DNA of 64,000 nt, taken from NCBI GenBank assembly GCA_047974805.1, contig JBKECS010000011.1, positions 1 through 64,000 of the forward strand. The letters run 5' to 3'. The notes under the pieces are model-generated. The model was not told the origin of the DNA. It worked only from the letters and a program-made list of their open reading frames with translations, and did not search any database. The position numbers were made by a program, and so were the translations under genes. This DNA is from JAJXUB01 sp047974805 (GTDB taxonomy: Bacteria > Actinomycetota > Actinomycetes > Actinomycetales > Dermatophilaceae). Shown here in pieces: positions 42,085 through 50,783 of this stretch (position 1 is the stretch's first letter; every line of letters begins with the position of its first letter).

Positions 42085-43200
42085 ATGACGAACGAGAAGA
42101 AGATCCGGGTGGCGCTTGTCTTCGGCGGACGATCATCGGAACACGCCGTGTCGTGTTCCACAGCAGCCAGCGTCCTCGCAGCGATCGACCGTGATCGTTA
42201 TGACGTCATTCCCATTGGTATAGCCCAGGACGGGCGATGGGTGCTCATGTCCGATGATCCCGAACCACTACGGCTGACCGCGGACCAGTCACCGTCCGTC
42301 GCCGACGCCGGCCCCACAGTCGTCGTGCCGTCCAGCGCCGCAGGGCCCGACCTTGTCATCTTGGAGCCAGATCGGGTGCCCACCAGCCTCGGCGGCGTGG
42401 ACGTCGTGTTCCCGCTGCTGCACGGCGCCTTCGGCGAGGACGGCACGATCCAGGGACTGTTAGAACTCGCCGACACCCGTTACGTCGGCTCCGGAGTAGC
42501 CGCCTCGGCGGTGATGATGGACAAGCACTTGATGAAGCTCGTCTTTGAAGCGGTCGGTCTGCCGGTCGGCCCGTATGCGGTCATTACTGATCGACAGTGG
42601 CTGACCGACCGCAGCGAGGTCCTGGACCGCGTCAGCGGCCTGGGCTGGCCACTCTTCGTCAAACCCGCCAGGGCCGGATCCTCGATGGGGGTGTCCAAGG
42701 CCAGCGACCGGGCTGGGCTGGAACGGGCCATTGACAGCGCCCGTGCGCACGATCCCAAGGTGGTGGTCGAGGCTGCCATTGCCGGACGAGAGCTGGAGTG
42801 TGGCGTGCTCCAAGGGCACGGGAACGAGCCGCCTCGAACGTCCGTGCTCGGTGAATGCCGGGTCGTCTCCGGGCACGAGTTCTACGACTTTGACGCCAAG
42901 TACCTTCATGCCGAGGACGTTGTGCTGCAAGCCCCGGCCCAGGTCCCCCAGGACGTGTCGGACACGATCCGAGCCTTGGCGGCACAGGCGTTCGACGCGG
43001 CCGGTTGCGAGGGTCTGGCCCGGTGCGACTTCTTCTACACCGATGACGGTCAGATCCTCATCAACGAGGTCAACACCATGCCCGGGTTCACTCCCACCTC
43101 GATGTTTCCCCGGATGTGGGCGGCCACCGGCATCTCCTACGCAGCCCTGATCGACGAGCTCATCGAACTGGCCCTCCAGCGTCGCCTGGGGCTGCGGTAG
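42085..43200 (+). CDS. ddl: D-alanine--D-alanine ligase
   Basis: Ddl makes the D-Ala-D-Ala dipeptide of peptidoglycan, using ATP. The 371-residue ATP-grasp protein has VALVFGGRSSEHAVSCSTA (residues 9-27), FPLLHGAFGEDGTIQGLLE near 109, VKPARAGSSMGVSKA near 193, FYDFDAKYL near 267 (the Y-DY-DAK loop) and INEVNTMPGFTPTSM near 330. The D-Ala-specific region is normal, with no sign of a D-Lac variant. TACGCT (42071-42076) lies 8 nt before ATG 42085, again suggesting leaderless expression. Gene order ddl-DUF3515-thiL matches mycobacteria. Confidence 0.96.
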   Translation: MTNEKKIRVALVFGGRSSEHAVSCSTAASVLAAIDRDRYDVIPIGIAQDGRWVLMSDDPEPLRLTADQSPSVADAGPTVVVPSSAAGPDLVILEPDRVPTSLGGVDVVFPLLHGAFGEDGTIQGLLELADTRYVGSGVAASAVMMDKHLMKLVFEAVGLPVGPYAVITDRQWLTDRSEVLDRVSGLGWPLFVKPARAGSSMGVSKASDRAGLERAIDSARAHDPKVVVEAAIAGRELECGVLQGHGNEPPRTSVLGECRVVSGHEFYDFDAKYLHAEDVVLQAPAQVPQDVSDTIRALAAQAFDAAGCEGLARCDFFYTDDGQILINEVNTMPGFTPTSMFPRMWAATGISYAALIDELIELALQRRLGLR

Positions 43201-43223
43201 GCCGCCGGACCGGACCGGGCGTC

Positions 43224-43712
43224 TCAGGAGCAGCGGTGACCGTTAGTCGGAAGGCCGGACGCGATCGCGCTGAAGGCAGGCAGGAGCAACGGTGCGGGGT
43301 CGTAGCTGCTCGGGACGAGGAGTTCGATCGCCGGGCTGGTGCCGAAGCTGGTCAAGGCCGTGCCGTCGGTCAGCGTGCGAGCGACCCAGTCGATGCCGTC
43401 GACGCGCACGCAAGGATCCGTGCTCGGTCCCTGGTCGGCCAGCCCACAACGGGCGATGATCGGTGGATCACCCCAGGCAGCCACCGCCGGATCGGCCGGA
43501 TCGGTGGGGGTGCGGGTCGCCGATCCCACCTTCGCCGGCCAGGTCGGGCTGCCGCACTCGCCCGCACGCGCGGGCACGTGCACAGCGACATCGCCCGAGC
43601 ATCCACCAACAAAGATCGCGACGGCCAAGACCAAGAGGGGGCCACCGACCCGATGGGTTCGGCGCCGATCGGCGGTGGCGGGATACGCCTTCAGACGTGC
43701 ACCACGGTGCAC
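43224..43712 (-). CDS. DUF3515 lipoprotein-like protein
   Basis: The 162-residue protein has a basic N-terminus (DRRRTHR) and a hydrophobic stretch PLLVLAVAIFVGGC ending in a lipobox-like VGGC at about residue 38, so it is probably an exported lipoprotein. The mature part has paired cysteines (ECGSPTW, IARCGLA, DPCVRVDG, GHRCS) and the WVARTLTDGTALTSFGTSPA stretch of the DUF3515 family. Function unknown. Its start overlaps the end of the AsnC-type gene by 22 nt, so they are probably co-transcribed. Rv2980 occupies the same place in M. tuberculosis. Confidence 0.8.
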   Translation of the reverse strand: MHRGARLKAYPATADRRRTHRVGGPLLVLAVAIFVGGCSGDVAVHVPARAGECGSPTWPAKVGSATRTPTDPADPAVAAWGDPPIIARCGLADQGPSTDPCVRVDGIDWVARTLTDGTALTSFGTSPAIELLVPSSYDPAPLLLPAFSAIASGLPTNGHRCS

Positions 43713-43924
43713 GTCAGCGTCCGCGTGATGCCACCGGCGTCCTGGATCTTGGCAATGACGAGGGTGCCGAGGTCGTCAACGGTGTCAGCCTCGACGCGAG
43801 CGATGACGTCATAGGGGCCGGTGACGTCTTCCGCCGTAACCACGCCATGGATCGCCCCGATCTCGGCAGCGACGTCTGCTGCCTTGCCGACCTCGGTCTG
43901 GATGAGGATGTATGCCTGAACCAC
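43691..43924 (-). CDS. Stand-alone Lrp/AsnC ligand-binding (RAM) domain protein
   Basis: The 77-residue protein is only the alpha-beta RAM domain of Lrp/AsnC regulators: VQAYILIQTEVGKAADVAAE at residues 2-21, GVVTAEDVTGPYDVIARVEA near 30-49, then LGTLVIAKIQDAGGI. There is no helix-turn-helix. Such proteins form dimers or octamers that bind amino acids and may modulate full-length Lrp proteins. GTG 43924 follows GGGAGA and gives the usual MVQAYILIQ start; the ATG 30 bp region upstream is less likely. It lies next to thiL, divergent by 96 bp. Confidence 0.85.
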   Translation of the reverse strand: MVQAYILIQTEVGKAADVAAEIGAIHGVVTAEDVTGPYDVIARVEADTVDDLGTLVIAKIQDAGGITRTLTCTVVHV

Positions 43925-44020
43925 GTTGTGTCTCCCGGTCATCGTGGGGTGCTCGGCCCCTGGCAGACAAGACGCTACCGTGCTCGCAGGCCCATCGTCA
44001 GTCCAGGGAGGCACCTCATC

Positions 44021-45001
44021 GTGATCGACCGCACCCCGCGCGGCGCTGCCCTGCTGGGGCAGTACAGCGAGGAAGAGGTGTTGGACACCCTGCTGGCCCT
44101 GTTGCCGACCTCCGGCGGGAAGGACGTCGGCCCCGGAGATGACGGCGCCGTCTTGTCCCTATCCGGGCCCTTGATCGCCACGACAGACTCGATGGTGCGC
44201 GGCACCGACTGGCGCGATGACTGGTCGAGCCCTGCCGATGTCGCTTCGAAGTGCTTGACCCAAAACCTGGCCGACGTGGCGGCGATGGGGGCGCAGCCGA
44301 GGAGTGTGTTGCTCAGTCTCGTCGCCGATCCCGCGACGCCGTTCGCGTGGGTGGTCGATTTTGCCCGAGCCTTCGGGCAGGCCGCGCGCCGGGCCGGCGT
44401 CGACGTAGCCGGTGGTGACCTCTCTGGCGCTCCGTCAGGCACCCTGATGCTCAGCGTCACCGCATTCGGGCAGTTGGCCGGGCAAGCTCCGGTCCTGCGC
44501 TCGGGTGCTCAGCCGGGGGATGTCGTCGCCCTGGCCGGGACCCTCGGCATGTCTGGAGCCGGTCTGCTACTCCTGCAATCTCGCTCCATGCCGGACCAGG
44601 CACGGACCGACTCGGCTCTGATCGCGGCTCACCTAAGCCCCCGCGCGCCAATCGAGCAGGGGCCGGTCGCGGCAGCAGCCGGCGCCCACGCGATGATCGA
44701 CATTTCGGACGGCCTGCTGCGCGACGCCGACCGGATCGGGCGCGCCAGCGGTGTGCTCGTCGACCTTCGCGTGGCCGCGCTCGCCCCCTTCGCCCATCCG
44801 CTGACCGAAGCGCTGTCCGCCGATGATGCGTTGGAGTGTGTCCTGACCGGCGGCGAGGAGCACAGCCTGCTCGCCTGCTTCCCGGACGGGATGCCGTTGC
44901 CCCCTGGCTGGCAGGTCATCGGCAGGATTCGCCCTGGACTTGGTGTGGCCCTCGACGGGGAGCCTGCCGTGGCGGCCGGCTGGGACCATTTCGCCGGGTG
45001 A
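44021..45001 (+). CDS. thiL: Thiamine-monophosphate kinase
   Basis: ThiL phosphorylates thiamine monophosphate to the active diphosphate. The 326-residue PurM-like protein has VGPGDDGAVLSLSGPLIATT near residue 41, the Mg-binding DSMVRGTDW near 63, CLTQNLADVAAMGAQPRSVL near 84 and MIDISDGLLRDADRIGRASG near 226, all typical. GTG 44021 follows AGGGAGG (44005-44011). In-frame open sequence upstream belongs to the opposite-strand genes. A long hairpin terminator begins at its stop. Confidence 0.93.
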   Translation: MIDRTPRGAALLGQYSEEEVLDTLLALLPTSGGKDVGPGDDGAVLSLSGPLIATTDSMVRGTDWRDDWSSPADVASKCLTQNLADVAAMGAQPRSVLLSLVADPATPFAWVVDFARAFGQAARRAGVDVAGGDLSGAPSGTLMLSVTAFGQLAGQAPVLRSGAQPGDVVALAGTLGMSGAGLLLLQSRSMPDQARTDSALIAAHLSPRAPIEQGPVAAAAGAHAMIDISDGLLRDADRIGRASGVLVDLRVAALAPFAHPLTEALSADDALECVLTGGEEHSLLACFPDGMPLPPGWQVIGRIRPGLGVALDGEPAVAAGWDHFAG

Positions 45002-45045
45002 GACGCCACGGGCCGGCAACCCCTGAGGATTGCCGGCCCGGCGTC
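45002..45045. terminator. Bidirectional terminator between thiL and rpmB
   Basis: GACGCC (45002-45007) plus GGGCCGGCAA (45010-45019) pair with TTGCCGGCCC (45030-45039) plus GGCGTC (45040-45045), a 16-bp stem with a small bulge, followed by ATGTTTGGTT. The genes on both sides converge on it. Confidence 0.8.
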
Positions 45046-45059
45046 ATGTTTGGTTGGGG

Positions 45060-45257
45060 TCAGCGCTTGACGACCTTGCCTGCCTTGAGACAGGAGGTGC
45101 AGACGTTGAGCCGTTTCGGGGTCGTTCCGGTGGGGCCGACCAGCGCACGCACCCGCTGAATGTTCGGGTTCCAGCGGCGCTTGGTGCGCCGGTGGGAGTG
45201 CGAGATGCTGTGGCCGAAGCTGGGGCCTTTGCCGCAGACGTCGCAGGTGGCAGCCAC
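45060..45257 (-). CDS. rpmB: 50S ribosomal protein L28 (zinc-ribbon form)
   Basis: The 65-residue protein reads CDVCGKGPSFGHSISHSHRR from residue 5, then WNPNIQRVRALVG and NVCTSCLKAGKVVKR. The pairs C5/C8 and C53/C56 form a zinc ribbon, the C+ paralogue type. Actinobacteria often carry a C- paralogue under Zur elsewhere. GTG 45257 follows AAGGAGAAC on the minus strand and fixes the start. The gene is divergent from the DAK2 gene, the standard arrangement. Confidence 0.95.
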   Translation of the reverse strand: MAATCDVCGKGPSFGHSISHSHRRTKRRWNPNIQRVRALVGPTGTTPKRLNVCTSCLKAGKVVKR

Positions 45258-45422
45258 GGGGTTCTCCTTGGTGAAGTCGGAAGGTCGCGCACCCGCGGAG
45301 GCATCCGATACGCGGACAGCGGGGCCGCCGATCGGACGCGACGAACGGACCATTCGCCGCGGGAACCGGTTAATCCTAGCTGAGCCCGCGTGTGCCGGCC
45401 AAAACGGGGCCGCACATTTGGT

Positions 45423-45434
45423 TAGCCTCGGGGG
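45423..45434 (+). promoter_or_regulatory. -10 of a leaderless promoter for the DAK2-family gene
   Basis: TAGCCT (45423-45428) ends 6 nt before ATG 45435, which has no Shine-Dalgarno site. Confidence 0.45.
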
Positions 45435-47129
45435 ATGCGTGACGTGTTGACCGCCCGCGGGGCCCGCCAGTGGGCCCTGGTTGCGCGCACGCTGCTGGCC
45501 GCCCATCGCCATGACCTGGATCGGCTCAACGTCTACCCGGTGCCCGACGGCGACACCGGGACCAACTTGCTGCTGACCTACGAAGGCGCGCTCGCCTCGA
45601 CCTCTTCCGGCGACGTTTCACACGCCGGCCCGGGGGCAGGACAGGGGGAGCGAACCCTTTCCGGGGAATTGAGCGATTTCGCCCGAGCGCTGCTGCTGTC
45701 CGCTCGGGGCAACTCCGGGGTGATCCTCAGCCAGCTCGTGCGCGGCTTCGCCGACGTGGTCAGCGACGACCGCGCGGAGGAGTTGGACGCAGCCCTGGGG
45801 GCCCGCGCCACCCGCCGCGGCGCCGACGTAGCCCGCGCGGCGGTTGTTCGACCGGTCGAGGGCACTGTGCTCACCGTGGCCGATGCCGTCGCCGATGCCG
45901 CGGAGACCGCGGTCAAGGCCGGCGCAGGCCTTGCCGAGCTCGTCACCGAATGCCGGGACGCAGCCCTGGCCGCCCTGGCTCGAACCCCGGATCAGCTGCC
46001 GGTGCTCAAGGCCGCCGGCGTGGTCGATGCCGGAGCCGCCGGGTATGTCCTCCTCGTGGAGGCCCTGCGACGCGTGCTGGCCACCGACGGCACCCCATCG
46101 GGTGACCCGATGGCCGAACTGCGTTCCTTGGTCGGTGGTGGCGGGCCGATCGGCTCCTCAGCGCGGCTCGGCGACGACTCGTCCGTGCACCCCTTCGCCG
46201 GAGAGCGCCCCGGGAAGGACGTGACCAGTCCGAACGGTCCGGCATACGAGGTCATGTATCTCGTGGACGGCACGGATGAGTCCCGGGTGCAGACCCTGCG
46301 CGGAACCCTCGATGCCCTCGGGGACTCCCTCCTGGTCGTCGGGGGGCCCGACCTGTGGAGCGTGCACGTGCACGTCGACGATCCCGGCGCGGCGATCGAA
46401 GCCGGGATCGCCGCCGGATCCGTACGCCGGATCGCCATCCAGCACTTCGCGACGCAAATCTCATCCTCGCACGCCGCGGTCGCGGTGGTGGCGTGCGCCG
46501 CGGGACCCGGCATCGCCGCCCTCTTCGAGGAGGCAGGTGCCGTGGTGGTGCCCTCCGGGCCCGGTGGACGCGCCTCGGCCGGCTCGCTGCTGCAGGGAGT
46601 CAAGACGGCAGGGGCCTCGACCGTCCTGCTGCTGCCCAACGACCGGGACACCCAGATGGCGGCCGCGGCAGCCGCGACGGCAGCCCGCGCGGACGGCGTC
46701 ACCGTTCACGTCATCCCCGCGCGGACCGTCGTCCAAGGCATATCCGCCCTGGCCGTCTTCGACCCGGAGGCATCCGCCACCGAAACCGCCGTGGCCATGA
46801 CCGAGGCAGCCACCGCCACGCGTCACGGGGGAGTGACCATTGCGGCACGCGAGGGCATCACCTCGGCCGGACGCTGCCAGGTCGGCGACGTCCTGGGTAT
46901 CGTCGACGGCGATTTCGTCATCATCGGGGCAGATCTGACCGCCGTGGCCGTCGCGGTGCTGCATCGGCTGCTTGGTGACGGGGGGGAACTGGTCACCCTC
47001 GTGCTTGGCCTCGACGCACCCGAGGGGATTGGTGCCGCAGTGGAGGCCGCCGTCGTGGGTCGAGGCCTGGAGGTGGCCAGCATCGACGGCGGGCAGCCGC
47101 ACTACCCGTTACTCATCGGGGTCGAGTGA
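45435..47129 (+). CDS. DAK2-domain protein, FakA/YloV-type kinase
   Basis: The 564-residue protein has an N-terminal Dak phosphatase/kinase-type (DhaL) domain with the Mg-ATP aspartates in VPDGDTGTNLLLTYEG (D38, D40) and SARGNSGVILSQLVRGF near residue 89. A middle domain and a C-terminal DegV-associated domain (DLTAVAVAVLHRLL near 505) follow. This is the layout of FakA, which with DegV-type FakB proteins phosphorylates fatty acids for phospholipid synthesis in Firmicutes. In actinobacteria the role is unproven. It is fused head-to-tail with recG (10 nt apart), as in M. tuberculosis (Rv2974c-recG). Confidence 0.85.
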   Translation: MRDVLTARGARQWALVARTLLAAHRHDLDRLNVYPVPDGDTGTNLLLTYEGALASTSSGDVSHAGPGAGQGERTLSGELSDFARALLLSARGNSGVILSQLVRGFADVVSDDRAEELDAALGARATRRGADVARAAVVRPVEGTVLTVADAVADAAETAVKAGAGLAELVTECRDAALAALARTPDQLPVLKAAGVVDAGAAGYVLLVEALRRVLATDGTPSGDPMAELRSLVGGGGPIGSSARLGDDSSVHPFAGERPGKDVTSPNGPAYEVMYLVDGTDESRVQTLRGTLDALGDSLLVVGGPDLWSVHVHVDDPGAAIEAGIAAGSVRRIAIQHFATQISSSHAAVAVVACAAGPGIAALFEEAGAVVVPSGPGGRASAGSLLQGVKTAGASTVLLLPNDRDTQMAAAAAATAARADGVTVHVIPARTVVQGISALAVFDPEASATETAVAMTEAATATRHGGVTIAAREGITSAGRCQVGDVLGIVDGDFVIIGADLTAVAVAVLHRLLGDGGELVTLVLGLDAPEGIGAAVEAAVVGRGLEVASIDGGQPHYPLLIGVE

Positions 47130-47139
47130 GGGGGTGGGT

Positions 47140-49347
47140 GTGAGCAGCGTCGGACCGGACACTGCCTTGGACAAGGTCGTCGGCCAGGTGGCGGGCCGTT
47201 TGCGTAAGGCACGCGGCATGGAGACCGTCGCTGACCTGCTCGCCTTCCGGCCCCGCAGATACATGACCTGGACACCGGACCTGTCCGCCCTCCAGGTCGG
47301 CATGTATGCCGTTGTCGTGGCTACGGTGGCTAGCGCCACCACGCGGAGAATGCGGGCCCGACGCGGGACGATGCTTCAGGTCGAGATCACCGACGGCAGC
47401 CGGAGCCTTGAGGTGACCTTCTTCAACGCCCATGGCCATGACCGGAAGCTCGTGCCAGGGGTCAGGGCGGTATTCGCCGGGCAGGTGACCGCCTACCGGG
47501 AGAAACTTCAGCTGGCGCACCCCGACTACGAAATCGTTCACGATTCGGGAGAGCTTGCCGAGGAGCGTCGAGGCCTGTTGCCGATCTACACCCGGATTCC
47601 CCGGGTCGCGAACTGGACGGTCAAACGGGCAGTCGATGCCTGCCTCGACGTACTCGAGGACTGGCCCGACCCCGTCCCTGGACCGATCCGCGACCGTCGA
47701 GGGCTGCTCACCGGCCGGCAGGCCTTGACGGCGTTGCACCGGCCCACGGATCTGGCCGCGGTGACCCAGGCGCGGCATACGTTGGCCTACCACGAGGCAT
47801 TCCTGCTCCAGGTGGCCCTGGGGGCGCGGCGCGCCGAGCACGCCGGGCAGGCGACCACGCCGCGGGTGGCCCGCCCGGACGGGCTGCTCGCTGCCTTCGA
47901 CGCCGGACTGCCGTGGCCCCTGACCGAGGGACAAATGCGGGTCGGCGAGGAGATCTTTGCCGATCTGGCCGGGACGATCCCGATGCACAGGCTCCTCCAA
48001 GGCGAGGTGGGGTCGGGCAAGACCGTCGTGGCCCTGCGGGCCATGCTGGCCGCGGTGGACAGCGGGGGACAGGCCGCGCTCCTGGCTCCCACGGAGGTAC
48101 TTGCCGCTCAGCACTACCGCTCCATCGTGGCCCTGCTCGGGCCGCTGGGTGAACGAGGCCTCTTCGCCGGGCAGGGGCCGTCCACCGGAGTCGTCCTGCT
48201 CACCGGAAGTCAATCGAGCACCGCCCGCAGGGCCGCCCTGCTGGCCATCGTCACCGGCGAGGCAGGCATCGTCATCGGCACCCACGCCCTGATCCAACAG
48301 GCGGTGACCTTCGAGGACCTCGCCCTGGTCGTCGTCGACGAACAGCATCGCTTCGGGGTGGAGCAGCGAGATGCCTTGCGGGCCAAGGGGACGAACCCGC
48401 CCCATGTGCTGGTCATGACGGCCACGCCGATCCCGCGGACCGTGGCCATGACCGTGTTCGGCGACATGGAGACCTCGGTGCTCAGCGAACTCCCGGGCGG
48501 GCGTGCGCCGATCACAACCCATGTCGTTCCGGCGGACCGGACCGGCTGGCTCGAGCGGACCTGGGCCCGGGTCGCGGAAGAGGTTCAGGCCGGTCGGCAG
48601 GCGTATGTGGTCTGCCCGCGCATTCATCCCTACGACACCGACGCCGGCTTGGACGGTCTCGACGAGATCGACCCGGACGCGACGTCTGGCAGCGAGTTCG
48701 AGCTCTGGGACCCTGGCGACACCTCACCGCCACCCCGACCTGTCCACGCCGTGACCGCGCTGGCCCCCGACTTGGCGGCCAACCCGGCGTTGTCCGGCAT
48801 ACGGATCGGGATGCTGCACGGGCAACTGCCGACCGAGGAAAAGGATGCCGTCATGGCGGCATTCACCGCCGGGCAGATCGACGTCCTCGTGGCGACCACG
48901 GTGATCGAGGTTGGCGTGGACGTGCCCAATGCGTCCGTCATGGTCATCATGGACGCCGACCGATTCGGGGTCTCCCAGCTGCATCAGCTGCGTGGCCGGG
49001 TCGGACGCGGCGGCTACCCGGGGCTGTGCCTGCTGGTCAGCGCCACGACCAACGAGACTTCCCAGGCCAGGCTCGACGCCGTCGCCGCGACCTCCGACGG
49101 ATTCGAGCTGGCCCGGCTCGACGTTGAGCAACGTCGCGAGGGCGACGTCCTTGGGACCGGTCAACACGGTCGAAGTTCGCTGGAATTCCTCTCCCTGCTG
49201 CGCGACGAAGCCTTGATCGCTTCGGCCCGAGCGGACGCCTTTGACGTCGTGGCCGGCGACCCGAGCCTTGCCGACTACCCCGAGCTGGCTGCCGCCGTGG
49301 CCAGCTGGTTGCCCCAGGAACGGGCCGTCTATCTGGAGCGTGGTTGA
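47140..49347 (+). CDS. recG: ATP-dependent DNA helicase RecG
   Basis: RecG unwinds and reverses stalled replication forks and branched DNA. The 735-residue protein has an N-terminal wedge/OB domain (MLQVEITDGSRSLEVTFFNA near residue 78), motif I GEVGSGKT (K294), motif II DEQH (400-403), motif III MTATPIPRT near 427 and the motif V/VI part VATTVIEVGVDVPNASVMVI and QLRGRVGRG near 585-625, plus the RecG tail. GTG 47140 follows GAGGGGGTGG. The rsmD gene begins 4 nt after the stop. Confidence 0.95.
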   Translation: MSSVGPDTALDKVVGQVAGRLRKARGMETVADLLAFRPRRYMTWTPDLSALQVGMYAVVVATVASATTRRMRARRGTMLQVEITDGSRSLEVTFFNAHGHDRKLVPGVRAVFAGQVTAYREKLQLAHPDYEIVHDSGELAEERRGLLPIYTRIPRVANWTVKRAVDACLDVLEDWPDPVPGPIRDRRGLLTGRQALTALHRPTDLAAVTQARHTLAYHEAFLLQVALGARRAEHAGQATTPRVARPDGLLAAFDAGLPWPLTEGQMRVGEEIFADLAGTIPMHRLLQGEVGSGKTVVALRAMLAAVDSGGQAALLAPTEVLAAQHYRSIVALLGPLGERGLFAGQGPSTGVVLLTGSQSSTARRAALLAIVTGEAGIVIGTHALIQQAVTFEDLALVVVDEQHRFGVEQRDALRAKGTNPPHVLVMTATPIPRTVAMTVFGDMETSVLSELPGGRAPITTHVVPADRTGWLERTWARVAEEVQAGRQAYVVCPRIHPYDTDAGLDGLDEIDPDATSGSEFELWDPGDTSPPPRPVHAVTALAPDLAANPALSGIRIGMLHGQLPTEEKDAVMAAFTAGQIDVLVATTVIEVGVDVPNASVMVIMDADRFGVSQLHQLRGRVGRGGYPGLCLLVSATTNETSQARLDAVAATSDGFELARLDVEQRREGDVLGTGQHGRSSLEFLSLLRDEALIASARADAFDVVAGDPSLADYPELAAAVASWLPQERAVYLERG

Positions 49348-49350
49348 CCG

Positions 49351-49913
49351 ATGACCCGGATCATCGCCGGTCGGGCAGGGGGCCGCCGCCTCCAGACCCC
49401 GCGAGGCAACGGCACCCGGCCGACGTCCGACCGGGTCCGCGAAGCCCTGTTTTCCGCGGTCTTTCCCGGGGACGGCTCACCGGTACCCGATGGCTCGACC
49501 TGTACGCCGGCTCCGGAGCGGTCGGGTTGGAGGCGGTCTCGCGGGGCGCCGCCGCCGCGACCCTGGTCGAATCCGACCGCCGCGCCGCCTCACTGATCAC
49601 CGCCAACGTCACCGACCTCGCCCTGGTAGAGGCCACCGTCATCGCCGACACCGTCGACGCGGTGCTCGACCGCGGCCCGGCGGCGCAGGCATACGACGTG
49701 GCATTCCTGGACCCTCCGTATGCGATGGGTGAACCGGAGTTGGCGGGCACCCTGTCCCTGCTGCTGGGGTCCGGGTGGCTCAGTGGTTCGGGGTTGGTCA
49801 TCGTCGAGCGCTCGACTCGCTCGCCGGAGCCGGATTGGCCGTCCGGGCTCAGCGGGACCAGCAGCAAACGTTATGGCGAGACGACCTTGTGGTATGCCGA
49901 GATGCAGGAGTGA
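49351..49913 (+). pseudogene. rsmD: 16S rRNA (guanine-N2)-methyltransferase RsmD, apparent frameshift
   Basis: ATG 49351 opens a perfect RsmD start (TRIIAGRAGGRRLQTPRGNG, then TRPTSDRVREALFSAV), but this frame then turns into nonsense and ends at 49596. The remaining enzyme is in another frame: TRWLDLYAGSGAVGLEAVSR (SAM motif I), the catalytic FLDPPY near 49714 and an intact end at TGA 49911. The switch needs one missing base (or -1 slip) in 49462-49475, around the run CTTTCCCGGGG. Corrected, the protein has about 188 residues, normal for RsmD, which methylates G966 of 16S rRNA. A sequencing or assembly slip in a GC homopolymer, a true mutation or recoding are all possible. The gene order recG-rsmD-coaD is conserved. 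Confidence 0.85.
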
Positions 49914-49919
49914 GGGAGC

Positions 49920-50774
49920 GTGCGGATTACCGTTGCCGATGTCTTCGGGTCGGTACCGTTCACCGGGAACGGGCTGGCCGTCATCCACGATGCCGAGCAG
50001 CTGACCAGCGAACAGATGCAGGCCATCGCCGCCTGGACGAACCTGTCCGAGACGACGTTCCTGCTGCCGCCGACGCAACCCGGCGTCGACTACCGAGTGA
50101 GGATCTTCACCACGGGATCGGAGTTGCCCTTCGCCGGACACCCCACGCTTGGCAGTGCCCACGCCTGGCTGGCCGCCGGAGGTGCCCCCGCAAGCGACGG
50201 GGGCGTCATACAGGAGTGCGCAGCCGGCCTCGTGCCCGTTCGCATCGAGGCCGGTCTGTTGGCGTTCGCGGCACCATCCCTGGTACGTACCGGCCCGGTG
50301 GACGCCTCGACCCGCGACCGCGTCCTGGGCGCCCTCGGCCTGAGCGAGCACGGGGCGGTCGACATGGCCTGGTGCGACAACGGGCCGGGATGGATCGGGG
50401 TCCGGGTGGCCACGGCACAACAGGTGCTGGAGCTGGTGGTGGATCGGTCGGCGTTCGACCACCTGGCGGTGGGTGTGATCGGGCCGTATGCCACGGGCGA
50501 GCACCCGCAGGGGAGCGACGTGGAGGTGCGCGCGTTCTACGACGACGGCGCCGGCTTCGACGAGGACCCGGTGACCGGTTCGCTCAACGCCGCGCTAGCG
50601 CAGTGGCTCGTGCCCGCTGGGGTCTTGCCAGCACACTATGTGGCATCCCAGGGCCGCGTGCTCGGCCGGGACGGCCGAGTCCGGGTGGATCACATTGATG
50701 GGCAGATCTGGGTCGGTGGGACCGTCCGCACCATCGTGTCCGGTGACCTCCCCCACGTCGACGGCCTGGCGTAA
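49920..50774 (+). CDS. PhzF-family isomerase/epimerase-like protein
   Basis: The 284-residue protein has the duplicated diaminopimelate-epimerase-like fold with FTGNGLAVIHDAEQL near residue 14, a catalytic-type glutamate in TNLSETTFLLPP near 43, RIFTTGSELPFAGHPTLGSA near 61 and EDPVTGSLNAALAQWL near 215. PhzF of phenazine synthesis isomerises dihydro-hydroxyanthranilate; most family members have unknown substrates. No phenazine genes are near. It lies between rsmD and coaD, genes that are usually closer, so it looks like a lineage-specific addition. Its C-terminal codons contain the coaD promoter. Confidence 0.88.
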   Translation: MRITVADVFGSVPFTGNGLAVIHDAEQLTSEQMQAIAAWTNLSETTFLLPPTQPGVDYRVRIFTTGSELPFAGHPTLGSAHAWLAAGGAPASDGGVIQECAAGLVPVRIEAGLLAFAAPSLVRTGPVDASTRDRVLGALGLSEHGAVDMAWCDNGPGWIGVRVATAQQVLELVVDRSAFDHLAVGVIGPYATGEHPQGSDVEVRAFYDDGAGFDEDPVTGSLNAALAQWLVPAGVLPAHYVASQGRVLGRDGRVRVDHIDGQIWVGGTVRTIVSGDLPHVDGLA

Positions 50775-50783
50775 GTTGGCCCG
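50772..50783 (+). promoter_or_regulatory. -10 of a leaderless coaD promoter
   Basis: TAAGTT (50772-50777), overlapping the PhzF stop codon, ends 6 nt before GTG 50784. No Shine-Dalgarno is present. Confidence 0.45.
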
